This document shows, piece by piece, positions 6,745 through 16,678 of a stretch of 56,839 nt of DNA. Every line of letters begins with the position of its first letter. Position 1 is the first letter of the stretch. Source of the DNA: Bacteroidales bacterium (GTDB taxonomy: Bacteria > Bacteroidota > Bacteroidia > Bacteroidales > UBA932); assembly GCA_017469845.1 (NCBI GenBank), contig JAFUFP010000026.1, positions 1-56,839 on the forward strand, given 5' to 3'. The notes below the pieces were generated by a model that saw only the letters and a list, made by a program, of their open reading frames with translations, ran no database searches and was not told the origin of the DNA. Both the position numbers and the translations under genes were made by a program.

Positions 6745-8421
6745 CTACTCCATCAGTTTACGGTACTTGAAGCGCTTGGGTTCGGTATCACCGAGACGCA
6801 TCTTCCTGTTCGCCTCGTATTCCTGGTAGTTTCCTTCGAAGAACACCACCTTCGAATCCCCTTCAAATGCCAGGATATGCGTAGCGATACGGTCGAGGAA
6901 CCATCGGTCGTGACTTACGACGACGGCGCAGCCGGCGAAAGAGTCCAGACCTTCCTCAAGGGCACGGATCGTATTTACGTCAACATCATTGGTCGGCTCA
7001 TCCAAAAGAAGGACATTGCCCTCGTCTTTGAGGGTGAGAGCAAGATGAAGACGGTTCCTTTCACCTCCGGAAAGCACACCGCAGAGCTTTTCCTGGTCAG
7101 CTCCGCTGAAATTGAACCTCGACACCCATGAACGCGCGTTGATGTCACGGTTTCCGAGTCTCACCCATTCGGAGTTGCCGGCTATTGTCTCATATACGGT
7201 GAGATCGGGATCGATCTTCTTGTGCTGCTGGTCGACATAGGCGAGCTTCACGGTATCACCGATGACGATTTCCCCGCTGTCGGGTTTCTCAAGGCCCATT
7301 ATGAGGCGGAAGAGAGTTGTCTTTCCGGCTCCGTTGGGGCCGATGACTCCGACAATGCCGGCCGGAGGAAGCACGAAATCCAGATGCTCAAAAAGGAGTT
7401 TGTCCCCGTAAGCCTTGGACACGTCATGGAACTCGATGACCTTGTTGCCGAGGTGCGGTCCGTTGGGGATGTAGATTTCAAGATTGGCCTCCTTCTCCTT
7501 CACATCCTGGGAAGCGAGCTTCTCGTATGCGCCGAGACGTGCCTTCTGCTTGGCCTGCCTTGCCTTCGGTGCCATCCTCACCCACTCAAGCTCACGCTCG
7601 AGAGTCTTCCGGCGTTTGCTCTCCTGCTTCTCTTCCATCGCAAGACGCCTTGTCTTCTGGTCAAGCCATGAAGAGTAGTTGCCCTTCCAGGGTATTCCCT
7701 CTCCCCTATCCAGTTCAAGGATCCATCCGGCCACGTTGTCGAGGAAGTACCTGTCATGGGTGACGGCTATTACGGTTCCCTTGTACTGCTGGAGATGCGC
7801 CTCCAACCATTGGATGGACTCGGTGTCCAGGTGGTTCGTAGGCTCATCCAGAAGAAGGACATCCGGCTGACGGAGAAGAAGACGGCAAAGGGCCACCCTT
7901 CTTCTTTCTCCTCCGGAGAGATTCTTCACGAGGGCATCGGGAGGAGGACACTGGAGGGCGTCCATAGCCCTTTCGAGCTTGGAGTCGATCTCCCAACCAC
8001 CAAGGTGCTCAATCTTCTCGGTAAGGACTCCCTGACGTTCGATGAGACGGTTCATCTCATCGTCATCCATCGGCTCGCAGAACTTCGCCGAGATCTCATT
8101 GTATTCAGCGAGTGTATCCATGACTTCCTGGACTCCCTCCTGCACTACTTCGAGGACGGTCTTTTCCGGATCCATCTGAGGTTCCTGTTCCAGATACCCG
8201 ACAGAATATCCTGGAGCCCAGACCACTTCACCCTTGTAGGATTTTTCGACACCGGCGATGATCTTGAGAAGGGTTGACTTACCGCTTCCGTTGAGACCTA
8301 TGATGCCGATCTTCGCTCCGTAGAAAAAGGACAGGTAGATATCCTTCAGGATTACCTTATTGTTGTTGGGGAGGACCTTCCCTACCCCGTTCATCGAGAA
8401 AATTATCTTTTCGTCAGCCAT
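6745..8421 (-). CDS. ettA: ABC-F protein EttA (energy-dependent translational throttle)
   Basis: 558 residues from the ATG at 8421, the normal length for EttA. The frame stays open 75 codons further upstream, but that extension is not conserved-looking. Two ABC ATPase domains are visible: the first Walker A is GLNGSGKST (about residue 40), with signature LSGGERRRVALCR and Walker B LLLDEPTNHLD; the second is GPNGAGKTT with signature LSGGERNRLHLA. The inter-domain linker contains the arginine/lysine-rich helix MAPKARQAKQKARL, which contacts the ribosome. ABC-F proteins have no membrane domain; EttA binds the ribosomal E site and gates initiation according to ATP/ADP. Housekeeping gene, unrelated to the capsule locus. 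Confidence 0.93.
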   Translation of the reverse strand: MADEKIIFSMNGVGKVLPNNNKVILKDIYLSFFYGAKIGIIGLNGSGKSTLLKIIAGVEKSYKGEVVWAPGYSVGYLEQEPQMDPEKTVLEVVQEGVQEVMDTLAEYNEISAKFCEPMDDDEMNRLIERQGVLTEKIEHLGGWEIDSKLERAMDALQCPPPDALVKNLSGGERRRVALCRLLLRQPDVLLLDEPTNHLDTESIQWLEAHLQQYKGTVIAVTHDRYFLDNVAGWILELDRGEGIPWKGNYSSWLDQKTRRLAMEEKQESKRRKTLERELEWVRMAPKARQAKQKARLGAYEKLASQDVKEKEANLEIYIPNGPHLGNKVIEFHDVSKAYGDKLLFEHLDFVLPPAGIVGVIGPNGAGKTTLFRLIMGLEKPDSGEIVIGDTVKLAYVDQQHKKIDPDLTVYETIAGNSEWVRLGNRDINARSWVSRFNFSGADQEKLCGVLSGGERNRLHLALTLKDEGNVLLLDEPTNDVDVNTIRALEEGLDSFAGCAVVVSHDRWFLDRIATHILAFEGDSKVVFFEGNYQEYEANRKMRLGDTEPKRFKYRKLME

Positions 8422-8477
8422 ATGGTTGATAGTTTTGGTGCCCGGGAGAAGAATACCGTATCCTTCTCCCCATTTGT

Positions 8478-8508
8478 GCAATATAGTGAATATTCGCCAA
8501 AGGGCAAA
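8478..8508 (-). promoter_or_regulatory. candidate ettA promoter
   Basis: Minus strand TTTG (8505-8508), 19 bases, then TATATTGC (8478-8485), close to the Bacteroidetes TTTG-19-TAnnTTTG pattern, 57 bases upstream of the ettA start. Confidence 0.45.
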
Positions 8509-8572
8509 ATCCCCCCAAAGGGCCTGCCACCCCGGCAAACTCATGAATTCCACAAAAGCGGAATGCCCACAA

Positions 8573-9976
8573 TCAAACTCCCAGCTTCGAAAGTTCCCGC
8601 ATAAAGGCCGGACGATTGGAATAATTCGTCTTGAGTTCCATGACAAGGGAAGTCATCATTTCCTTTCCCTGATCACAAGAGTCCATAAGAAGTTCTATCT
8701 TTTGCCTTATATAAGGATAATGAGAGCTTTTGACAGGGACAGAGTCTTCTCTTATCCTGTCAGAAAGAATATTCAACACCCTGACACGTGCATCCGGGGG
8801 AAGCGCTCCAATGTATGCATTGGCCGTCTCGAACGGTTTGTCGATACCGGACCAGCTGACAAGGCACGTCTCAAGCTCAGGCAAAAGGCCCTCCTCATAA
8901 CAAATTCGGGCAGTTTCTTTTTGGTAGAAACAGGCCTTACCCGACAATAAATCCCGGACAATCTCTGAGACAATTTCACGAGTCCCCACTCCAGCCAATG
9001 ATTTGAGCGAGAGGTAATCCTGATACATGTCATATGAAGACGAACGCAACAGATCAGTGAGCTGACGAATCTGCCCGTCTTTATCACCCATCTCACGATA
9101 AAGTTCGAACTTCTTTCTGCGGCATTTCTCCTTGTGATAGTCATCTCGTGAAAGGCTTATAGCCTTATCAAGCGCCCCCAATGCTTCTATAGTTTTTCCC
9201 TCAAGAACAAGTTCATCGATTTTCAGCGTGCTTATTTTCGGTAAATCAAAATTATCGCAAATGACCTTTTCCGCATCATCTTCCCTTCCCCTTGAGCGAA
9301 GGTAATTGATCTTCAGAATAAGAAATTCTTCCCGCCTTCTTTCCTCTTTCCCCAATGAGCCGATCTTTTTGTCCATCTCCTGGAGAAAATCTTCAGCATC
9401 CAAAGAATATGACTTCAAAAGGAAATAAAGATCCGCAAGCTTCGGGTAACAAAGGGCGTAGTGGCGATACGATTCAAAAGCGGAGGCACGGGCGACATCT
9501 TCATACAGCTCGTTCACAAAGGAAGATTCCAGAAGACCTTTCGATACCAGCGAAGCGATAAGATCGCAGGCCTCGGTTGTGCAGAAGTCTTCCCAGTCCC
9601 ATTCCTCATAATGGTACACCTCATCTTCCGAATGATATTCTCCGACTGCAAGGATAATTTCAGAGGCGATGCAAGCGGCACATCGGTATTTCCCCTCCTG
9701 GATGAAATACTCCGCTTTGGAGATCATCCGGCTCAATTCATTACGGATCTCATCCCAGTCCAAAGATGTTCCCCAACGGGAATACGGGTTTCCGGCATGA
9801 GCGAAAATGGAGCGGACTTCGTGCCGCAATTCCGCCTCCGAATCCTCTAAGAGAAAACGGTCATAAAGCGCCTTCGCCAAGGCGTCATCCTTGTAGGCGT
9901 ATTCCTTCAAAAACGACAAAGCCTCCTCTTCGGAAACCAAAGAGAAGACTTTATCGACCAAAGATTTTCTGTCCAT
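8573..9976 (-). CDS. large alpha-helical repeat protein, unknown function
   Basis: 467 residues, no signal peptide or membrane segment. The protein is almost entirely helical and acidic, with repeated helix pairs resembling TPR/HEAT-like scaffolds (for example the segments starting AEYFIQEGKYRCAACIASEIILAV, near residue 95, and IEALGALDKAISLSR, near 255). The overall look recalls proteins that accompany SWIM zinc-finger genes, but no zinc finger is present. It starts only 7 bases after the fcl stop, so it is at the tail of the polysaccharide operon, yet nothing suggests an enzymatic role there. Confidence 0.6.
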   Translation of the reverse strand: MDRKSLVDKVFSLVSEEEALSFLKEYAYKDDALAKALYDRFLLEDSEAELRHEVRSIFAHAGNPYSRWGTSLDWDEIRNELSRMISKAEYFIQEGKYRCAACIASEIILAVGEYHSEDEVYHYEEWDWEDFCTTEACDLIASLVSKGLLESSFVNELYEDVARASAFESYRHYALCYPKLADLYFLLKSYSLDAEDFLQEMDKKIGSLGKEERRREEFLILKINYLRSRGREDDAEKVICDNFDLPKISTLKIDELVLEGKTIEALGALDKAISLSRDDYHKEKCRRKKFELYREMGDKDGQIRQLTDLLRSSSYDMYQDYLSLKSLAGVGTREIVSEIVRDLLSGKACFYQKETARICYEEGLLPELETCLVSWSGIDKPFETANAYIGALPPDARVRVLNILSDRIREDSVPVKSSHYPYIRQKIELLMDSCDQGKEMMTSLVMELKTNYSNRPAFMRELSKLGV

Positions 9977-9983
9977 GACTGAA

Positions 9984-10925
9984 CTATCTTTCCGCCCTCA
10001 TCGGATTATGCAGGAAATCTTCATACGCGAGACGTATTCCGTCTTCAAGCTCTGTCCTGTAGGTCCAGCCGAGGGCCGTTGCCCTCGAAACGTCCAGAAG
10101 CTTTCTGGGAGTTCCGTTCGGGCGGGTAGTATCCCAATTTATCTTGCCGGTGTATCCGACAACCTTGGCGACAAGTTCGGTAAGGGCCTTTATCGTAAGT
10201 TCCTTACCCGTTCCGGCATTCACCGTCTCGTTGCCGCTGTAGTTGTTCATCAGGAAGACGCAAAGGTTCGCGAGGTCGTCAACGTAGAGGAACTCACGAA
10301 GGGGAGATCCGTCTCCCCAGCAGGTGACTTCGGAGAGTCCCGCTTCCTTCGCCTCATGGAATCTCCTTATTAGGGCAGGAAGCACATGGCTGTGCTCGGG
10401 ATGGTAGTTGTCATTGGGACCATAGAGGTTCGTCGGCATCACGCTGATATAATCCGTACCATATTGGCGGTTCAGAAACTCGCAGTACTTTAGACCCGAT
10501 ATCTTCGCCAGCGCATAAGCCTCGTTCGTCTTCTCCAGTTCTCCGGTCAGAAGGCAACTCTCCTTCATGGGCTGGGGAGCCATCCTGGGATAGATGCACG
10601 AAGAGCCGAGGAACTCGAGTTTCTTGCATCCGTTCTTCCACGCCGAGTGGATGACGTTCATCTCGAGGATCATGTTGTCGTACATGAAGTCCGCAAGAGC
10701 GCTCTGGTTGGCGACGATTCCACCTACCTTGGCCGCTGCGAGGAAAACGTATTCGGGCTTCTCTTCTTCGAAGAACTTCTCGACATCATCCTGACGGGTG
10801 AGGTCAAGTTCCTTGTGGGTCCTTGTTATGATGTTCGTGTACCCCTGGCGCTGAAGTTCACGCACAATGGCGGAACCCACCATTCCCCGGTGGCCCGCCA
10901 CATATATTTTGGAGTTCTTTTCCAT
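9984..10925 (-). CDS. fcl: GDP-L-fucose synthase
   Basis: 313 residues, the usual size. Short-chain dehydrogenase fold with the NADP-binding [14 protein letters not shown] motif at residues 11-24, the Ser of FLGSSCIYP and the Tyr/Lys pair of YALAK near residues 135-140. The signature [17 protein letters not shown] and the [14 protein letters not shown] segment are characteristic of Fcl/WcaG. It converts GDP-4-keto-6-deoxy-D-mannose to GDP-L-fucose by 3,5-epimerisation and 4-reduction. It follows gmd by 22 bases, forming the standard two-gene fucose module. Confidence 0.95.
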   Translation of the reverse strand: MEKNSKIYVAGHRGMVGSAIVRELQRQGYTNIITRTHKELDLTRQDDVEKFFEEEKPEYVFLAAAKVGGIVANQSALADFMYDNMILEMNVIHSAWKNGCKKLEFLGSSCIYPRMAPQPMKESCLLTGELEKTNEAYALAKISGLKYCEFLNRQYGTDYISVMPTNLYGPNDNYHPEHSHVLPALIRRFHEAKEAGLSEVTCWGDGSPLREFLYVDDLANLCVFLMNNYSGNETVNAGTGKELTIKALTELVAKVVGYTGKINWDTTRPNGTPRKLLDVSRATALGWTYRTELEDGIRLAYEDFLHNPMRAER

Positions 10926-10947
10926 TATTCACTTCTTAGGCGTAATC

Positions 10948-12030
10948 CTAGTCCTCCATCTTGCTGCGGAGGTACATCTTCCTGACTTTCTTCATGTCGT
11001 GCTCGACCATGATCTTCACCAGTTCGGGGAAGCTGGTCTTCCTCGGATTCCAACCGAGCTCGGTCTTGGCCTTGGTGGGGTCACCGAGGAGCTGCTCCAC
11101 TTCCGAAGGACGGAAGTACTTGGGATCGACTTCAACGATGACCTTACCGGTCTTCACATCGATTCCCTTCTCGTCCACGCCTTCGCCCTCCCAACGGAGT
11201 TCGATCCCGGCCTCCTTGAAAGCCAAGGTGCAGAACTCACGGACGGAGTGGTATTCACCGGTAGCTATGACATAGTCATCGGGTTTATCCTGCTGAAGCA
11301 TCAGCCACATGCACTCGACGTAATCCTTGGCGTATCCCCAGTCACGGAGAGCGTTCATGTTTCCGAGGTAGAGTTTGTCCTGGAAGCCCTGGGCTATCCT
11401 CGCCGCGGCGAGGGTGATCTTACGGGTGACGAAGGTCTCTCCCCTACGCTCGCTCTCATGGTTGAAGAGAATACCGTTGCAGCAATACATGCCGTAGCTC
11501 TCACGGTAGTTCTTCATTATCCAGTAGCCGTAGAGTTTGGCAACTCCGTCGGGAGAACGGGGATAAAAAGGAGTGGTCTCCTTTTGAGGAACTTCCTGCA
11601 CGAGGCCGAAGAGTTCCGAGGTTGAAGCCTGGTAGATGCGGCAAGTATCGGCGAGGCCCGCTATGCGTACAGCCTCCAGAAGGCGGAGGACTCCCATCGC
11701 ATCGGCATCGGCCGTAAACTCGGGAACGTCGAACGAGACCTTGACATGGCTCTGCGCCGCAAGGTTGTATATCTCGTCGGGACGGACTTCGCTTATTATT
11801 CTGATGAGTGAAGAAGAGTCGGTCATATCCCCCCAATGGAGATTGACGAGCCTCTTTTTCTTCATGTCTCGGACCCATTCGTCCAAGTAAAGGTGCTCTA
11901 TCCTTCCGGTATTGAAGGAAGAGGAGCGGCGGAGGATACCATGAACCTCATAGCCCTTTTCGATGAGGAATTCAGCCAGGAAACTTCCGTCCTGACCGGT
12001 GATTCCGGTGATGAGTGCTGTTTTTGCCAT
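10948..12030 (-). CDS. gmd: GDP-mannose 4,6-dehydratase
   Basis: 360 residues. The NADP-binding motif [14 protein letters not shown] is at residues 8-21, followed by the Gmd signature [18 protein letters not shown]. The catalytic region contains [30 protein letters not shown] (Tyr/Lys pair), and the [18 protein letters not shown] segment typical of the family. It makes GDP-4-keto-6-deoxymannose, the substrate of the next gene. Because a GDP-sugar route to an aminated product is also possible, this is one candidate 4-keto source for the PglE-like aminotransferase upstream in the locus. Confidence 0.96.
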   Translation of the reverse strand: MAKTALITGITGQDGSFLAEFLIEKGYEVHGILRRSSSFNTGRIEHLYLDEWVRDMKKKRLVNLHWGDMTDSSSLIRIISEVRPDEIYNLAAQSHVKVSFDVPEFTADADAMGVLRLLEAVRIAGLADTCRIYQASTSELFGLVQEVPQKETTPFYPRSPDGVAKLYGYWIMKNYRESYGMYCCNGILFNHESERRGETFVTRKITLAAARIAQGFQDKLYLGNMNALRDWGYAKDYVECMWLMLQQDKPDDYVIATGEYHSVREFCTLAFKEAGIELRWEGEGVDEKGIDVKTGKVIVEVDPKYFRPSEVEQLLGDPTKAKTELGWNPRKTSFPELVKIMVEHDMKKVRKMYLRSKMED

Positions 12031-12071
12031 AATGAAAGATATTTTGGTGTAAGTGAACTGTCAGAAGGCTG

Positions 12072-13175
12072 TCATTCCTCGACGCCTGGCCCGACGATAT
12101 GAGACCAAGCCAAAGCGAAACTGGATAGAAGGCTCTCGTCCGGATAGCATAGACGCCTTTTCCAGGAATTTGATTTATATCGCCGTAGTTTGAACAAAAG
12201 GCGAGGCAGGAATTCTTGGGGGCTTCTGCCCGACATTCCGGGATCGAAAGTGTCGGAAAGGATTTTGGTTTTGCACACAGGGTCAAAAGAAAACTCGGGG
12301 AAAAGATCTTTTTCAAAGCCAAAGTCCTCAACGCATATGGCGCAGATACAATTGTAGAATTCCGTCATACCGTATTCTTCCAAAGTTTCCAGGAACCACT
12401 CCCAATTGATTTCCTTCGTATGGTTCTTCACGTAAAACGCCCAATCCAGAATCTGTCGGAAAGTCATGCTGGCGCCGGTAAAATGAGCCATCGTATGTCG
12501 AAGGAGGAAGAGGGCATTGAGGTCGGGAGATGCCAGATATATCTTTTCTCCTCCAACCTCCGTGAAACAAGAATCATCCTGAGCCAATTCCTTGAACACC
12601 CTCTCTATCCTTTCACTGGAACGATGGGCATGCACGTTCACGAAATCGAAATGATTCTCAACAACGAATGCTCCGTATTTGAATGCGGTATGATGATGTT
12701 CCGAAGTGTCTATCCTGATCCCTTTTTCCGTAGACATCAGATGGTCAGCTTCCTTGTATTTGCCGAAGAGCCATATATCGATGTCTCCGCAAGGGCGGTG
12801 AGAGGGTATCGGCCAATCCAACGAGCAGGCGTATCCTTTCAGTATCATCATCTTCAAGTCATGAGAAGAATAGAATGACGCAAGTGAAGATATCGTCTTT
12901 TTATACCTGTCGTAAGATTTTTCGAATCCGGTGATGACACCTCCTGCAAAAACCAGGAACGTTTTTCTGGGCATAAGTCTCTCGTCAGAAAGTGCTCCGG
13001 AGAGCAAGACCTTCTGATAGCCGTCCAGGAAAAGTCCGGAAAGGCCATGACGTGAAGCCTCCGATATCTGAGATTCCCAGTCAATGGCGGCGGTTCCGTA
13101 ATCATAGTGATTCGGTTCCGTATTGAGGGCTCCCACTCGGATTATATGAAGAAATAGATTCCTGTCAAAACTCAT
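12072..13175 (-). CDS. nucleotidyltransferase-family protein (NTP_transf_5 type)
   Basis: 367 residues. The central motif LKGYACSLDWPIPSHRPCGDIDIWL (about residues 112-136) has the K-G...D-I-D arrangement of the NTP_transf_5 family (PF14907), relatives of the nucleotidyltransferase superfamily found in many polysaccharide clusters. The two Asp of GDIDIW are the expected metal ligands. The N-terminal 100 residues are helical. The substrate of this family is not established; the protein may nucleotidylate or transfer a substituent onto the polysaccharide. It lies between fnlC and gmd on the same strand with short gaps. Confidence 0.75.
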   Translation of the reverse strand: MSFDRNLFLHIIRVGALNTEPNHYDYGTAAIDWESQISEASRHGLSGLFLDGYQKVLLSGALSDERLMPRKTFLVFAGGVITGFEKSYDRYKKTISSLASFYSSHDLKMMILKGYACSLDWPIPSHRPCGDIDIWLFGKYKEADHLMSTEKGIRIDTSEHHHTAFKYGAFVVENHFDFVNVHAHRSSERIERVFKELAQDDSCFTEVGGEKIYLASPDLNALFLLRHTMAHFTGASMTFRQILDWAFYVKNHTKEINWEWFLETLEEYGMTEFYNCICAICVEDFGFEKDLFPEFSFDPVCKTKILSDTFDPGMSGRSPQEFLPRLLFKLRRYKSNSWKRRLCYPDESLLSSFALAWSHIVGPGVEE

Positions 13176-13204
13176 TGCACAAGTCCGTTATTCTGAAGGC
13201 GACG

Positions 13205-14380
13205 CTAAAACTTCCTCCAAACCATCTTGTTCACAACCCCAGTATACGACTGGATTATCTTCACAACCTTGGTGGAAACATTCTCATCGGTATAGTTGGG
13301 AACGGGAATACCGTAGTCTCCCGCATTGTTCATCTCGACAGCCGTATCGACAGCCTGGAGGAGGCTCTTTTCATCTATGCCGGCGAGGACGAAGCAGGCC
13401 TTGTCAAGGGCCTCAGGCCTTTCGGTACTGGTCCTTATGCACACCGCAGGGAAAGGATGGCCGACGCTTGTGAAGAAGCTGCTCTCCTCGGGGAGAGTGC
13501 CGCTGTCGGATACTACGGCATAGGCGTTCATCTGAAGACAGTTGTAGTCATGGAAGCCGAGAGGCTCATGACGGATGACCCTCCTGTCCAGCTGGAAGCC
13601 GGAAGCCTCAAGTCTCTTCCTCGATCTGGGATGACAGCTGTAGAGGATCGGCATGTCGTATTTCTCGGCCATGGCATTGATGGCACTGAAGAGTGAGAGA
13701 AAGTTCTTCTCCGTATCTATGTTCTCCTCCCTATGGGCGGAAAGAAGGATGTACTTCCCTTTCTCGAGGCCGAGTCTCTTGTGGACATCCGATGCCTCTA
13801 TCTCGGGGAGGTTCTCATGGAGAACTTCAGCCATCGGGGATCCGGTCACATACGTCCTTTCCTTGGGAAGACCGCACTCCGCAAGATATCTTCTTGCGTG
13901 TTCGCTGTAGGCGAGGTTCACATCGGAGATGATGTCAACGATCCTACGGTTGGTTTCCTCAGGAAGGCATTCGTCCTTGCAGCGGTTTCCGGCCTCCATA
14001 TGGAATATGGGGATATGGAGTCTCTTCGCTCCGATCACCGAAAGGCAGCTGTTTGTGTCACCGAGTACGAGAACCGCATCGGGCTTTATGCATACCATCA
14101 GTTTGTAGCTCTCGGCTATGATGTTGCCCATAGTCTCACCGAGGTCCGAACCGACGGCGTCCATGTACACTTCCGGATCCTTGAGTTTGAGGTCACGGAA
14201 GAACACTCCGTTGAGGTTGTAATCGTAGTTCTGTCCCGTATGGGCGAGTATCGTATCGAAATACTTCCTGCACTTGTTGATCACAGCCGCGAGGCGAATG
14301 ATTTCAGGACGGGTGCCCACTATTATGAGGAGTTTCAGTTTGCCGTTGTCGGCGAACGATATGTTGGAGTAATCTGCCAT
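13205..14380 (-). CDS. fnlC: UDP-L-FucNAc synthesis 2-epimerase (FnlC/WbjD/CapG type)
   Basis: 391 residues with the fold of non-hydrolysing UDP-GlcNAc 2-epimerases: IVGTRPEIIRLAAVI near residue 20, VLVLGDTNSCLS near 108, HMEAGNRCKDECLPEETNRRIVD near 133, and SAHREENID near 215. The NRCKDECLPEE version of the motif is typical of FnlC/WbjD, which converts UDP-2-acetamido-2,6-dideoxy-L-talose to UDP-L-FucNAc, and not of WecB. Its neighbour FnlB makes the substrate. FnlB and FnlC lie next to each other, while FnlA is about 18 kb upstream in the same operon direction. Confidence 0.9.
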   Translation of the reverse strand: MADYSNISFADNGKLKLLIIVGTRPEIIRLAAVINKCRKYFDTILAHTGQNYDYNLNGVFFRDLKLKDPEVYMDAVGSDLGETMGNIIAESYKLMVCIKPDAVLVLGDTNSCLSVIGAKRLHIPIFHMEAGNRCKDECLPEETNRRIVDIISDVNLAYSEHARRYLAECGLPKERTYVTGSPMAEVLHENLPEIEASDVHKRLGLEKGKYILLSAHREENIDTEKNFLSLFSAINAMAEKYDMPILYSCHPRSRKRLEASGFQLDRRVIRHEPLGFHDYNCLQMNAYAVVSDSGTLPEESSFFTSVGHPFPAVCIRTSTERPEALDKACFVLAGIDEKSLLQAVDTAVEMNNAGDYGIPVPNYTDENVSTKVVKIIQSYTGVVNKMVWRKF

Positions 14381-14505
14381 CGTATGTCTTTGTCTTTATT
14401 TCAGCTTTAGCTTAGCTTTTCCTTAGCTTTATCTAAGTTTTTGCTTTAGCCTTGGTCTTTGTCTTACTGTTCTGCAGTACTTTCAAAGAAGTTGTCTCGC
14501 CAAAC

Positions 14506-15705
14506 CTATTCCACCGGCTCGAAATACGTATCCGGTTTATTTGGATCGAAGAGTTCGTTAGCCCACATGAGAGTGACGAGAGGCTCCGTGTCGGAGAGGT
14601 TTATTATGTTGTGGGTATAGCCAGGAAGCATATGCACAGCCTTTATCTCCTCTCCGGAAACTTCGAAGTTCATCACTTCGTCCGATCCTATCTTCCTTTC
14701 CTGGATGATAGCCTTTCCGGACACGACGATGAAGAACTCCCACTTGGTGTTGTGCCAGTGCTGTCCCTTCGTTATACCGGGATTGGAGATATTCACAGAA
14801 AACTGGCCGCATGAAAGCGTCTTCACGAGTTCCGTGAAACTCCCCCTCTGGTCGATGTTGGTCTTGAGGGTGAAGGCGACCTTTTCCTTCGGAAGGTAGC
14901 TGAGGAATGTAGAGTAAAGTTTCTTGGCGAACGATCCCGATGGAATCTCCGGAACTATCAGGGTCGACCTCTGGTCCTCGAAAGAGTGGAGAAGATCAAC
15001 TATCTCTCCGAGGGTGGCATGGTGGGTCACCGGAACGAAGCAGTATCTGCCGTCTTCCTTCGGAATGACATCGAGGCCGTCGAACTCGCAGTGGTGTTCC
15101 TCACCCTTGAGGGCACCTATCATCTCATCCACGAGATCGTCGATGTAAAGAAGTTCCAATTCGACACTCGGGTCATTGACAGTTATGGGAAGATCGTTGG
15201 CTATATTGTTGCAGAACGTCGCCACGGCGCTGTTGTAGTTGGGACGGCACCATTTGCCGAAAAGGTTCGGGAAACGGTACACCAGAACCTTCGCTCCGGT
15301 CTCCTTACCGTAATCTAGGAAAAGGTCCTCCCCCGCTTTCTTACTGCGTCCGTATTCCGAGTTCCCGAATCTTCCGCTCAGAGATGCCTGCTGCGAAGAG
15401 GAGAGCATCACCGGGCAGGTGTTGGAATATTTCTTCAGGGTATCGAGAAGAGTGGAAGCGAAGCCGAAGTTCCCTTCCATGAACTCGGAAGTTTCCTTCG
15501 GACGGTTCACTCCGGCGAGGTTGAAGACGAAGTCCGCTTCCTTGCAATATCCGTCCAGTTCCTCGGGAAGGGAATCTATGTCGTACTGGAACACTTCATC
15601 GATAGTGACTCCGTAGTTCCTGGCTTTGCCTTCCTTTATGTTGATGAGTTGGGCGCAGAGGTTCTTCCCCACGAATCCTTTGGCGCCTGTTACAAGAATT
15701 TTCAT
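14506..15705 (-). CDS. fnlB: C-4 reductase of UDP-L-FucNAc synthesis (FnlB/WbjC/CapF type)
   Basis: 399 residues, a two-domain protein as in CapF. The N-terminal short-chain dehydrogenase domain begins with GAKGFVGKNLCAQL and contains FNLAGVNRP and the Tyr/Lys pair of SEYGRSKKAGED. The C-terminal cupin domain (about residues 275-390) contains TLSCGQFSVNISNPGITKGQHWH with the metal-binding His residues and KWEFFIVVSGKAIIQERKI. In the pathway it reduces (and epimerises) the FnlA product to the 6-deoxy-L-talose derivative. The 125-base gap to fnlC is longer than most gaps in this operon and has CTTTAGCTTAGCTTT repeats without an obvious terminator. Confidence 0.9.
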   Translation of the reverse strand: MKILVTGAKGFVGKNLCAQLINIKEGKARNYGVTIDEVFQYDIDSLPEELDGYCKEADFVFNLAGVNRPKETSEFMEGNFGFASTLLDTLKKYSNTCPVMLSSSQQASLSGRFGNSEYGRSKKAGEDLFLDYGKETGAKVLVYRFPNLFGKWCRPNYNSAVATFCNNIANDLPITVNDPSVELELLYIDDLVDEMIGALKGEEHHCEFDGLDVIPKEDGRYCFVPVTHHATLGEIVDLLHSFEDQRSTLIVPEIPSGSFAKKLYSTFLSYLPKEKVAFTLKTNIDQRGSFTELVKTLSCGQFSVNISNPGITKGQHWHNTKWEFFIVVSGKAIIQERKIGSDEVMNFEVSGEEIKAVHMLPGYTHNIINLSDTEPLVTLMWANELFDPNKPDTYFEPVE

Positions 15706-15736
15706 ACGTTATTCAATCGGACTATTGAAAATAAAG

Positions 15737-16678
15737 TCAACGTTTCCACCAGAACCTTTTCCACGCACTCATGCTTTCAAGTCTTTCCGGGATGAACTGC
15801 TTGAATGGCGTATCCAGATCGATGATCGCACCTTCATGACCGGAAGTTCCCATTATGGGTTTCATCCAATTGGGGCCGAACTCGGTATTAAGACACTTTT
15901 CATACTCCTTTGGGCAAGGAAGGGCCATGTCTTCGAAAGGAAGCATGACTGTTTCGGAATACCACGCCGCATCGTATGTCTTTATCGTTGAAGGCGGGTC
16001 GGATTTCGCTTGTTCAGTGTAATTCCACCACTTCAGCCCGGAAAACTTCCTCGAAATATCTCGCATATCTGCATTGAAAGAGTCCAGCATCTTCCAGTAA
16101 TCATGAGTTCCGCAGTAAACCCGGCTCACAAAATGTGTCAGAAGATACTTCCAACCGGGATAAGACTCATAGCTGAAATTCTTCCCGTTGTTGATAAGGC
16201 GCACCCTACGGCTCATTGCCATATGTTCAGAGACAACCTTGTCAGTAAGTTCGTCAGGAGCGGCATCCAAGCACATCACATCCACCCATACGCCATAATT
16301 CCGGTTCTTCTTCAAATTGTATTTGATGTTGAGCATCGTCGTGTCGTTGTTGCACAACCTTATAAGAGCGGCATCGACGACATCAAGTTCATAAGGAGCG
16401 GGAAGAAGGGAGCCGCGTTTTGCCAGTTCGTATAATTTGTCATAATCTTCTCTCGGCATAACGAAGTCCATATCATCATCCCAAGGGATGAAACCCTTAT
16501 GTCTGACCGCGCCAAGAAGTGTACCGAAAGAGGCCCATATACTGAGACCGTGCTTTGCACATAAGTCGAGAAGGACTTTGGTAATGTCCATCTCGACTTG
16601 CCATAGCCTTCTTCTGTCTTCAGTGACGACAAATGTTTCGGGGGTCTGATTCCCCAAATCCAAATTTATTGCACTCAT
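15737..16678 (-). CDS. LicD-family phosphotransferase
   Basis: 313 residues. The LicD core is visible at about residues 40-75: HGLSIWASFGTLLGAVRHKGFIPWDDDMDFVMPREDY, which carries the GT(L)LGAVRH and WDDDMD motifs with the metal-binding Asp residues. LicD proteins transfer a phospho-alcohol or phospho-amine (classically phosphocholine, from CDP-choline) to a sugar. A second LicD at 20.9-21.7 kb and an IspD-like cytidylyltransferase nearby suggest a CDP-linked donor made in this locus. The start codon overlaps the stop of the acyltransferase upstream (TAATG), so the pair is probably translationally coupled. Confidence 0.88.
   Translation of the reverse strand: MSAINLDLGNQTPETFVVTEDRRRLWQVEMDITKVLLDLCAKHGLSIWASFGTLLGAVRHKGFIPWDDDMDFVMPREDYDKLYELAKRGSLLPAPYELDVVDAALIRLCNNDTTMLNIKYNLKKNRNYGVWVDVMCLDAAPDELTDKVVSEHMAMSRRVRLINNGKNFSYESYPGWKYLLTHFVSRVYCGTHDYWKMLDSFNADMRDISRKFSGLKWWNYTEQAKSDPPSTIKTYDAAWYSETVMLPFEDMALPCPKEYEKCLNTEFGPNWMKPIMGTSGHEGAIIDLDTPFKQFIPERLESMSAWKRFWWKR

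Noticed and set aside
8422..8646. N-terminal extension of EttA
   Set aside because: The extra 75 codons overlap the candidate promoter and do not resemble EttA; the ATG at 8421 gives the normal family length.
10867..11625. A 252-codon plus-strand frame opposite gmd
   Set aside because: Complete Gmd motifs lie on the minus strand; the plus frame has no recognisable motif.
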